A stretch of 6,971 nucleotides of DNA, taken from assembly GCA_002688335.1 (NCBI GenBank), contig NZCQ01000031.1:1-6971 (forward strand), read 5' to 3'. This DNA comes from Candidatus Pacearchaeota archaeon (GTDB lineage Archaea; Nanobdellota; Nanobdellia; Pacearchaeales; GW2011-AR1). The notes beneath the pieces were generated by a model. The model searched no databases, was not told where the DNA came from, and was given only the letters and a program-made list of their open reading frames with translations. A program made the translations under genes and the position numbers. This document shows positions 1-4,477 of this stretch, piece by piece (position 1 is the stretch's first letter; each line of letters starts with the position of its first letter).

Positions 1-93
1 GAACTTTGCATAATTGACATTTCCGAAGGAAATCACAGCAAAGTTCTCTCTTAGAGGAGTTTGAAATTGCATTATTTCAAAGTTCTCTTAACT
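1..93. repeat. Cluster of inverted and direct repeats after acyP
   Basis: GAACTTTGC at 1-9 is the exact reverse complement of GCAAAGTTC at 38-46. A second perfect arm pair lies inside it (ATTTCC 19-24 and GGAAAT 28-33, 3-base loop). A separate 8-bp inverted repeat follows (TTTGAAAT 60-67 and ATTTCAAA 74-81, 6-base loop). CAAAGTTCTCT occurs twice in direct orientation, at 39-49 and 78-88. The block lies just downstream of the acyP stop codon and contains no ORF. It could be a 3' end or processing signal, a short interspersed repeat, or the edge of a small RNA; the left edge of the window cuts the context. The repeats are directly visible; any function is unknown. Confidence 0.6.
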
Positions 94-364
94 ACAAACT
101 CAGAACTTTAAAACTATCAAATCCTACATGCCTCATTTCTTCACTCTCAACTTTCTTAACTTCACTATGCTTAGGTCCCTTTTTACATCTATCAATCATT
201 TCATTAACTTTCTCATCCCTTCCTTCAACAACAACTTCAACCCTTCCATCTTCTAAATTCCTAACAAACCCCTTAACTCCTAGCTCATCCGCAGTCTCCT
301 TAAGAAACTTTCTAAAAAAAACTCCTTGCACAATTCCAGATATAAACAGCTTTAACGTTTTCAT
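92..364 (-). CDS. acyP: Acylphosphatase
   Basis: This 90-residue protein has the usual length of a single-domain acylphosphatase, a small cytosolic enzyme that hydrolyses acyl phosphates such as carbamoyl phosphate or 1,3-bisphosphoglycerate to carboxylate and phosphate. The N-terminal segment carries the phosphate-binding loop GIVQGVFFR (residues 10-18) with the catalytic arginine R18. The second signature GFVRNLEDGRVEVVVEG (32-48) contains the catalytic asparagine N36, which positions the nucleophilic water. The C-terminal FKVLSL forms the last beta strand. The ATG at 364 is supported by a TATA box (ATTTAAAT, 387-394) centred 26 bases upstream, so the mRNA is probably leaderless. It is a single-gene unit whose 3' side runs into the repeat cluster at 1-91. 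The family call is firm; the physiological substrate is not known. Confidence 0.95.
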   Translation of the reverse strand: MKTLKLFISGIVQGVFFRKFLKETADELGVKGFVRNLEDGRVEVVVEGRDEKVNEMIDRCKKGPKHSEVKKVESEEMRHVGFDSFKVLSL

Positions 365-386
365 ATAATCAACAATAGAATTAATT

Positions 387-394
387 ATTTAAAT
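387..394 (-). promoter_or_regulatory. TATA box of acyP
   Basis: The palindrome ATTTAAAT is centred about 26 bases before the acyP start codon, which is the archaeal spacing for a transcript starting at or next to the ATG. It is seen in the sequence; promoter activity is inferred. Confidence 0.65.
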
Positions 395-405
395 CTAACT
401 TCTCC

Positions 406-1155
406 TTATTTAGGACTATTTCTACTAAACTCGGCTTTAATCTCTTCTTCACTTAAAGCTCTTCTCCAGGTCTTGACCTCATCTAACTTACCATCCAAAT
501 TAGATCCTGAAGGTTCAGAAAGTCTGCCTATCTCTTTAACATAGCCCCAATCGTAGCTTGTAGTTGAACTATCGGTATCTATCTCATTTCCATCAAGATA
601 AACTCTATCTTCACTTTGATCCCACATAACAACTATATGATGCCACTTGCCAGTCGAGATAATTTCCTTTCCGGTCAAATGTCTTCCATTAGAATCTGGC
701 CCCTTATTTCTCCAGTGAAGATATGAAATCCTTCCATCGTTAGTAATTCCCAAAACCACATCCCCTATGTCGTCATCCCTAGTTGATCTTAAGATGCCGC
801 TTCCCCATTCAGAATCCACGCCTAAAGCATCAACATTAATCCATACTGATGCTGTAAAAGATCCTGTTCCAAACTTAAACATATCAGGACTGCTATCAAG
901 TTTAATATAATCATCATCTCCATCCAAATCAACAGCTTGTCCATTTACGCCTTCAACAAAACCAGAATCTCCTATTCCCGTATTAATATTTCCAGAAACT
1001 TCATCATTAAAATTACCTTCAAATTTCAAATGCCCAACCATCCCCCTATCCAGACTAACGACATTTCCAGTAATTCCCTCTCCAAAGTAGATAACATAAA
1101 CAGACACAGATAACAACAACAGAACCCCTAAGGCCCAGCCCATTCCTCTTTTCAT
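406..1155 (-). CDS. Membrane-anchored LamG/concanavalin A-like surface protein
   Basis: The protein has 249 residues when started at the ATG at 1155. That start (MKRGMGW) is preferred to the ATG at 1173 because a TATA box (1178-1185) is centred 26 bases upstream of 1155 and only about 8 from 1173. Residues 5-25 form one hydrophobic helix after a short basic end, so the rest is probably exported and membrane-tethered. GITGNVV follows at 27-33. From about residue 35 to the end there is one LamG/laminin-G-like jelly-roll domain: LDGDDDYI, GTGSFTASVWI, TGKWHHIVVMWD, VYLDGNEI, and the closing GKLDEVKTWRRALSEEEI. Such domains bind glycans or act as adhesion modules; no catalytic residues are evident, so binding is more likely than hydrolysis. 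The ligand is unknown. In a DPANN-type cell this could be a host- or surface-contact protein, but that is inference. Confidence 0.88.
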   Translation of the reverse strand: MKRGMGWALGVLLLLSVSVYVIYFGEGITGNVVSLDRGMVGHLKFEGNFNDEVSGNINTGIGDSGFVEGVNGQAVDLDGDDDYIKLDSSPDMFKFGTGSFTASVWINVDALGVDSEWGSGILRSTRDDDIGDVVLGITNDGRISYLHWRNKGPDSNGRHLTGKEIISTGKWHHIVVMWDQSEDRVYLDGNEIDTDSSTTSYDWGYVKEIGRLSEPSGSNLDGKLDEVKTWRRALSEEEIKAEFSRNSPK

Positions 1156-1177
1156 AGCATATAATAACAACATTCTT

Positions 1178-1185
1178 ATTTAAAT
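1178..1185 (-). promoter_or_regulatory. TATA box of the LamG gene
   Basis: ATTTAAAT is centred 26 bases upstream of the ATG at 1155, the same spacing as at acyP. It decides the start codon, because the in-frame ATG at 1173 would lie between the box and the expected transcription start. Confidence 0.65.
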
Positions 1186-1202
1186 CTATCTCCAAGGTAA
1201 TA

Positions 1203-1481
1203 TCAAGACGAGTATCCGGAAATAGCTTCTTTAATCGGGTTTAACGCAACATAAATACGTTCAACTTTGTATAGGATATCCCTTTCTTTTTGATTAATTG
1301 AGTTCATGGCTCTATCACTTATGACTAGGTGATAAGGATGTTTACACTCAATAGCTAAATGAAGAAGCATATCTGTTACCTCTAAAAAATCTCCATCATC
1401 TAGTCTTGCTGCTCCTGAAAGAGATAAACGATCCGTTTCAGGACTATAGGTAAGATTAACTTCCCTGTTTCTTTCTCCCAT
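1203..1481 (-). CDS. Hypothetical 92-residue protein
   Basis: I do not recognise this protein. It has 92 residues, no signal peptide and no membrane segment, so it is probably a small soluble cytosolic protein. The order of elements looks like a beta hairpin (VNLTYSPETDRLSLSG, residues 8-23), a helix (FLEVTDMLLHLAIE, about 32-45), a strand (YHLVISD, about 50-56) and a final helix (NQKERDILYKVERIYVAL, about 63-80). The PET-x-LSLSG start followed by this strand/helix order is loosely like SiaC/DUF1987 or STAS-type anti-anti-sigma domains, but no diagnostic motif is present and this is a weak guess. An in-frame ATG at 1481 lies 24 bases after a TATA-like CTTATAAAGT (1501-1510), supporting a separate leaderless transcript. 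It is flanked by trmY upstream and the LamG gene downstream. Confidence 0.65.
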   Translation of the reverse strand: MGERNREVNLTYSPETDRLSLSGAARLDDGDFLEVTDMLLHLAIECKHPYHLVISDRAMNSINQKERDILYKVERIYVALNPIKEAISGYSS

Positions 1482-1500
1482 GAGGTTAATTACAATAGAT

Positions 1501-1510
1501 ACTTTATAAG
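1501..1510 (-). promoter_or_regulatory. TATA-like element before the 92-residue orphan
   Basis: CTTATAAAGT on the minus strand is centred about 24 bases before the ATG at 1481, near the spacing of the other leaderless genes here. A second TATA-like element (TTTAAATA on the plus strand, 1535-1542) lies further upstream and could serve either strand. Confidence 0.45.
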
Positions 1511-1580
1511 AATTATTATAGCCTCTAGAACTTCTTTAAATATTTACACTTGCAGTATTCTAGCGGAGAAGTGTGTGGCC

Positions 1581-1600
1581 TTCATTGATTTATCAATGAA
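1581..1600. repeat. Perfect 8-bp hairpin between trmY and the orphan gene
   Basis: TTCATTGA (1581-1588) and TCAATGAA (1593-1600) are exact reverse complements around a 4-base loop TTTA. It lies about 40 bases beyond the trmY stop codon, so it may be a 3' structure of the NYN-trmY mRNA. Read on the minus strand it is not followed by a T-run; on the plus strand a weak T-rich stretch (1603-1608) follows. The 158-base gap around it (1482-1639) holds no ORF and no tRNA that I can fold. Confidence 0.55.
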
Positions 1601-1639
1601 CATATTTTCTAAGACAACCTCGAGAACCCATAATCCATT

Positions 1640-2209
1640 TCACAACCTTCTAACATCCAATTCATTATGCAATATTGTAAATATTTGAGAGGCAAAATAA
1701 GTTTCCCTTCCCACTGATAGTTTATCAAATCTTTTAATTTCCTTCCTAGGCAATCCATCATGATCTCCAATAACAAAAACACAATTCTTCAACTCATCAT
1801 CTTTAACTGAACGAACCATCTCTCCTTTTCCATCTAAAACTAACATCTTCTTCCCATCATTAATAAGTTCTTTAACCAACAAAGAGAAACTCTTCTTCTC
1901 AATAAAACATCCAGGAAATATTTCCCTTCTCTCACTTTCTTTACACTTATACAACATTCTTTTAATTAATCCTGCAATATCTTTTTTCGAGATAGGCATA
2001 TCTTTATTACTAATTAACTCCAAATGCCTAGGGGGATCTGGCGGTCCATTAAAAATTAAATGCAAATGCACATCTTCCCTCATCTTATGCGAGACAAATA
2101 AAGAACTAATTATTACATTCAGAACTATATCCATTCTCCCCGCTCTCATCAAGTCTGTAAAATTCCCCGACGTTCTCGCCTTACTTGAAAAATAAATAAA
2201 CTCTCGCAT
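1640..2209 (-). CDS. trmY: tRNA (pseudouridine(54)-N1)-methyltransferase
   Basis: TrmY is a SPOUT-class methyltransferase that transfers a methyl group from S-adenosylmethionine to N1 of pseudouridine 54 in the T-loop of archaeal tRNA, giving m1Psi54, the archaeal counterpart of m5U54. The 189-residue length fits the family. Landmarks are the start MREFIYFSSKA, GRMDIVL (24-30), the FNGPPDPP loop (53-60), and the C-terminal SPOUT knot: VFVIGDHDGL (144-153), then KLSVGRETYFASQ (163-175) and HNELDVRRL (181-189), which form the trefoil-knot cofactor pocket. The ATG follows the stop of the NYN gene directly (TAGATG, 2212 down to 2207), with no intergenic base and no own promoter, so it is translated from the NYN mRNA by coupling or reinitiation. 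A hairpin lies 40 bases after its stop. The assignment rests on remembered family motifs and is strong. Confidence 0.92.
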   Translation of the reverse strand: MREFIYFSSKARTSGNFTDLMRAGRMDIVLNVIISSLFVSHKMREDVHLHLIFNGPPDPPRHLELISNKDMPISKKDIAGLIKRMLYKCKESERREIFPGCFIEKKSFSLLVKELINDGKKMLVLDGKGEMVRSVKDDELKNCVFVIGDHDGLPRKEIKRFDKLSVGRETYFASQIFTILHNELDVRRL

Positions 2210-2761
2210 CTATTTCCCCCTCCAAAAGAACTTATTGGCGATTTTCCTATTTATTAATCTTATTTTATCGGCCTTCCTTAATAAGATATTTGCAATACCT
2301 TTTTTAAAATAGCAAATTTCTATTTCTTTACCTTTATTTTTAACCCTCTTTAATAATTCTGTAAAGTCTCCATCTCCAGATATTAAAATGGCTCTATCAA
2401 ATTTATTATTATAACAATCTTCTATCATATCAAGTGCTAAAAATATATCATCACCTTTAATTGTATGATATTCTTCGCCTAAAATATTTAATCTAGATTT
2501 TCTTGTACATAGGCTAACCTTACATTTAGGTATTTTACGCAACCGATCAAATAAATCACATTGTTTTTTCCAAACTTTTTCATTAATCTTCTTCCTAACT
2601 AACGCATTGTGATAATAAATTTTAACTAAGTTATTCTTTCCCACCATATAATCTATATAATTTTGAAAATCAAATTTTGTATCACTAAATCTTTTATTTA
2701 TGGAAGTAAGTCCTCCATAAAAATTAGCACCATCAACATAGATACAAACATTTTTTACCAT
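2210..2761 (-). CDS. NYN domain (LabA/DUF88-type, PIN-like) putative ribonuclease
   Basis: This 183-residue protein is a single NYN domain, a PIN-like fold with a Mg2+-binding acidic centre found in RNA-processing nucleases. Visible motifs are the first strand with its acidic residue, CIYVDGANFYGGL (6-18, D10); the middle acidic motif KGDDIFLALDMI (102-113, D104/D105); and ILISGDGDFTELL (125-137, D130 and D132). The full acidic set is kept, so it is probably catalytically competent. The end (from about 165) is strongly basic and could bind RNA. It overlaps nothing but abuts trmY with zero spacing, so the two form an operon whose themes are tRNA/RNA modification and cleavage. Unlike most genes here, no TATA box sits 25 bases before its ATG; instead a GC-richer structured block of about 150 bases precedes it. 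The family is clear; the RNA substrate is unknown. Confidence 0.85.
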   Translation of the reverse strand: MVKNVCIYVDGANFYGGLTSINKRFSDTKFDFQNYIDYMVGKNNLVKIYYHNALVRKKINEKVWKKQCDLFDRLRKIPKCKVSLCTRKSRLNILGEEYHTIKGDDIFLALDMIEDCYNNKFDRAILISGDGDFTELLKRVKNKGKEIEICYFKKGIANILLRKADKIRLINRKIANKFFWRGK

Positions 2762-2771
2762 AATAAAAATA

Positions 2772-2793
2772 CCCAGTGTTCAACACAACTGGG
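2772..2793 (-). terminator. Hairpin plus T-tract just before the NYN start codon
   Basis: On the minus strand CCCAGT (2793-2788) pairs with ACTGGG (2777-2772), a 6-bp stem with a bulge and a possible 2-bp extension, and is followed at once by TATTTTTATT (2771-2762) and then the ATG at 2761. The shape is that of an intrinsic terminator or attenuator for a transcript coming through the block at 2799-2919. It could end a separate small RNA or regulate read-through into the NYN-trmY operon. Structure is seen; the role is inferred. Confidence 0.5.
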
Positions 2794-2798
2794 ATACA

Positions 2799-2919
2799 AA
2801 GCGGGATGTCCGAAGACTTAAGGCACTCCCTGACACCTTAACACTTAGTAAGCATAATCATATTTAAGCCTTTCGGCAGATAACAGATTGTAGACCCTAG
2901 GGACATATGTCACCCGCTT
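2799..2919 (-). ncRNA. Candidate structured RNA or leader upstream of the NYN-trmY operon
   Basis: AAGCGGG at 2799-2805 is complementary to CCCGCTT at 2913-2919, and the next bases ATGTCC at 2806-2811 to GGACAT at 2901-2906, giving 13 bp closing a block of about 120 bases with one 6-base bulge (2907-2912). Read on the minus strand the interior offers GCC-GAAA-GGC (a GNRA tetraloop hairpin) and GTC-TTCG-GAC (a C(UUCG)G hairpin), the second competing with the outer helix. By hand count 2771-2920 has 68 G/C of 150 (45%), against 49 of 180 (27%) at 2221-2400 in the NYN gene. High local GC is typical of structured RNAs in AT-rich genomes. I see no tRNA, 5S rRNA, SRP or RNase P signature. The strand is favoured, not proven, because a plus-strand transcript (TATA-like 2761-2771, T-run 2954-2961) is also possible. 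Confidence 0.5.
2861..2868 (-). promoter_or_regulatory. TATA-like box inside the structured block
   Basis: CTTAAATA on the minus strand matches the box form used elsewhere in this window. It would start a transcript near 2837 and give the NYN-trmY mRNA a leader of about 77 bases. It competes with the upstream box at 2932-2939 as the operon promoter. Confidence 0.35.
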
Positions 2920-2931
2920 CTATAACAAGAA

Positions 2932-2939
2932 CATTTAAA
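2932..2939 (-). promoter_or_regulatory. TATA-like box upstream of the structured block
   Basis: TTTAAATG on the minus strand predicts a start near 2910, inside the 3' arm of the long helix (2901-2919), about 150 bases before the NYN ATG. That spacing would remove the outermost 7 bp of the helix from the RNA, a point against this simple model. It is still the best box between the upstream gene and the block. Confidence 0.35.
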
Positions 2940-2959
2940 GACTTTTGAATAACTCTTTT

Positions 2960-3340
2960 TTAAGCAGAAACTGTAATTGGCAAACTCTTTTGATAATTAT
3001 CATCTCGAGAGATTGATGGTAAAATGGGCCCATTGTCTTTTGGGATATAAACTCCCCCCACTCTATAAACTAAGCCAGTATCCAAAGGCAGATCAAATTC
3101 TGGAGGCAATTCAACCAAGGATTCTTCAACAGTCATCCCTCGTTCAAGCATCTCCTCAATAGACCTATTATCAAAATCTTCAAGAACATGCACAGATGAG
3201 TTTTCATATTCAAATCCTCCCCTATAAACTCCTATAATCTTAGTTGCCACAATTCCAGAAGGCACCTTAGATGGCAAATAACGAACAATAAGAAAATCTC
3301 CAATTTCAACCTTACTCATTCTGATTTCTGGAAGTTCCAT
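2960..3340 (-). CDS. Hypothetical protein, about 126 residues
   Basis: I do not recognise this protein. An open frame extends up to a TTG at 3364, but the first ATG is at 3340 (MELPEIRMSKVEIGD) and I prefer it, because the TATA box at 3381-3388 predicts a transcript starting near 3358, after the TTG. Another ATG at 3319 (MSKVEIGD) is possible. There is no signal peptide or membrane helix. The N-terminal half looks like a small beta barrel (VEIGDFLIVRYLP, then VATKIIGVYRGGFEYE), followed by an acidic helix (RSIEEMLERGMTVEESLVEL) and a proline-rich, extended tail. VEIGDFLIVRY resembles the opening of small beta-barrel domains, but I cannot assign a family. It is a single-gene unit placed upstream of the NYN leader and reads in the same direction. 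Confidence 0.6.
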   Translation of the reverse strand: MELPEIRMSKVEIGDFLIVRYLPSKVPSGIVATKIIGVYRGGFEYENSSVHVLEDFDNRSIEEMLERGMTVEESLVELPPEFDLPLDTGLVYRVGGVYIPKDNGPILPSISRDDNYQKSLPITVSA

Positions 3341-3380
3341 TTTTAATAAATAAAATGCCAACAAACCAATGTCTTGGAGT

Positions 3381-3388
3381 TATTTAAG
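3381..3388 (-). promoter_or_regulatory. TATA box of the 126-residue orphan
   Basis: CTTAAATA on the minus strand predicts a start near 3358, which leaves an 18-base leader to the ATG at 3340 and argues against the TTG at 3364. It overlaps the left arm of a small inverted repeat (GTCTT 3388-3392, AAGAC 3399-3403). Confidence 0.5.
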
Positions 3389-3416
3389 TCTTCCGAAAAA
3401 GACCAAATAACATACC

Positions 3417-3445
3417 CTTAAAATAAAAATAAAAATAAAAAAAAA
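3417..3445 (-). terminator. T-rich terminator of the DUF5667 gene
   Basis: Directly after the TAA stop the minus strand reads a run of nine T, then ATTTTT, ATTTTT and ATTTT. Consecutive T-tracts without a hairpin are the normal intrinsic terminator for archaeal RNA polymerase. It separates this gene from the orphan downstream. Confidence 0.75.
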
Positions 3446-4354
3446 TTATGCCTTAGCTAATCTAGCTTCTTCAAGTTTATCTCGAGCTCTAACAATTCTC
3501 TGATCAGATTTCTCTCTAAAGAAGTCTAATTTTTCATTAGATCTATCCATATGTTTTTGAATTCTAGTTCTTTGCTCTTCGGGAAGATTCTCATTATTAT
3601 CTAATCTCTCCTGAGCTCTCGCAACTCTTCCTTCATGTATCTTGATAAATCTCTCAGATCTCTTCTCAGCCCTTTCAACTCTCCTCTCTTGAGCTTTAAT
3701 TAAGGCTTCAGATTCTATTTCCTCAACAAAGGCCTCAACTTCTTCATCAGACTTCCCGCTAACAACCTTATACTTTGTCTTAGCATTTCCCTTTTTCTCA
3801 AGAACTTTATCTTCAGCATTAGAAATTCTTTCTTCTATTTTAGCAAAAACTTCTTCCAAGTGAGCAAATTCTTCGTCACTCAACTCATCAGCTTTCTCTT
3901 CTAAAATTCTAGCATGAACCTCAGCAACTTTCTCCTTATGACTTTCTATCTTATCTTGTAAAACAGCTAATCTAGTCAAGGCTTTCTCAGATCTCTTATC
4001 ATCTCCATTAGTCTCAAGATCAGATATATCTTTGTTTGCCTTATCTAGAAATTCTTTATGTCTCTCCCTAGCTCTATCAGCATGACTATCCTTCTTCTGT
4101 CTAATCATTTCTCTGACTTCTGCTAATCTTTCCTCAGCAATTAACAAAGCCCTTTCAGATCTCTTGGCTTTATCAAATATTAAAGCTAATCTAATTCTGT
4201 CTAAGGCATTATCTAGTCCGTAAAATGGAGAATCAGGAGTTATCCCTGCATCAACAACCTCTACTTCGCTATCTTCATCCTGAGCCAAAGCAAAAGGAAT
4301 AGAAAATATCATCAAAGTAACTACAAGTAAACTTATTATTCTTGTACTATTCAT
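3446..4354 (-). CDS. Secreted coiled-coil protein with DUF5667 domain
   Basis: Started at the ATG at 4354 the protein has 302 residues. A signal peptide is clear: MNSTR, a hydrophobic core (about 6-22), and a probable cut after ALA (residue 24) before QDEDSE. Residues 36 to about 130 carry the DUF5667 hallmark, AGITPDSPFYGLDNALDRIRL, followed by long charged helices. The remainder is almost entirely Lys/Glu/Arg-rich helix, likely coiled coil, with a degenerate repeat near the end (RRVERAEKR, GRVARAQERL, QRIVRARDKL). No catalytic motif is visible; the family has no established function that I know of, and an extracellular structural or binding role is inference. The start is set by a Shine-Dalgarno-like GGGGGTG (4360-4366), five bases upstream. 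An in-frame ATG at 4405 would add 17 residues and also has a TATA-like element at a leaderless distance. Its T-rich terminator follows the stop. Confidence 0.82.
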   Translation of the reverse strand: MNSTRIISLLVVTLMIFSIPFALAQDEDSEVEVVDAGITPDSPFYGLDNALDRIRLALIFDKAKRSERALLIAEERLAEVREMIRQKKDSHADRARERHKEFLDKANKDISDLETNGDDKRSEKALTRLAVLQDKIESHKEKVAEVHARILEEKADELSDEEFAHLEEVFAKIEERISNAEDKVLEKKGNAKTKYKVVSGKSDEEVEAFVEEIESEALIKAQERRVERAEKRSERFIKIHEGRVARAQERLDNNENLPEEQRTRIQKHMDRSNEKLDFFREKSDQRIVRARDKLEEARLAKA

Positions 4355-4359
4355 TTTCA

Positions 4360-4366
4360 CACCCCC
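4360..4366 (-). promoter_or_regulatory. Ribosome binding site deciding the DUF5667 start
   Basis: GGGGGTG on the minus strand lies five bases before the ATG at 4354 and resembles the archaeal anti-SD complement GGAGGTGA. It is the only clear ribosome binding site in the window, where most genes look leaderless, and it supports the shorter start with a normal signal peptide. Confidence 0.6.
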
Positions 4367-4423
4367 TTTCATCGATCTTAAATATTTCAACTTTTCATTT
4401 TTCATAAATATCTTAAGAATAAA

Positions 4424-4433
4424 TTATATTTAA
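4424..4433 (-). promoter_or_regulatory. TATA-like element upstream of the DUF5667 gene
   Basis: TTAAATATAA on the minus strand predicts a start near 4402, giving the 4354 start a leader of about 50 bases that includes the ribosome binding site. A second candidate, AAATATTTAAG (4377-4387), would start near 4355 and would then exclude that site. Confidence 0.4.
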
Positions 4434-4477
4434 TTAATTCGTGAAACAGCCCTTTAACAACTTGAAACAACCAAGAA

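Noticed and set aside
1..93. CRISPR array
   Set aside because: The repeated units are only 11 bases, occur twice, and are joined by hairpins rather than spacers of even length; no cas gene is nearby.
1156..1173. Upstream ATG start for the LamG protein
   Set aside because: It lies only about 8 bases from the TATA box, whereas the ATG at 1155 has the 26-base spacing seen at other genes and a normal membrane-anchor N-terminus.
2799..2919. tRNA, 5S rRNA, SRP RNA or RNase P RNA
   Set aside because: There is no T-loop or acceptor pattern for a tRNA, no CCGAAC-type 5S loop, no SRP helix 8 motif and no RNase P core (GGAAAGUCC / ACAGAA), although length and closed helix made these worth checking.
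2977..3162. Plus-strand open frame of 61 codons
   Set aside because: It lies wholly antisense to the 126-residue orphan, has no promoter or ribosome binding site at its start, and its translation shows no recognisable domain.
4442..4469. Direct repeat TGAAACA at 4442-4448 and 4463-4469 as an operator or C/D-box RNA
   Set aside because: Seven bases repeated once in AT-rich intergenic DNA is weak, and no proper C (RUGAUGA) and D (CUGA) box pair is present.
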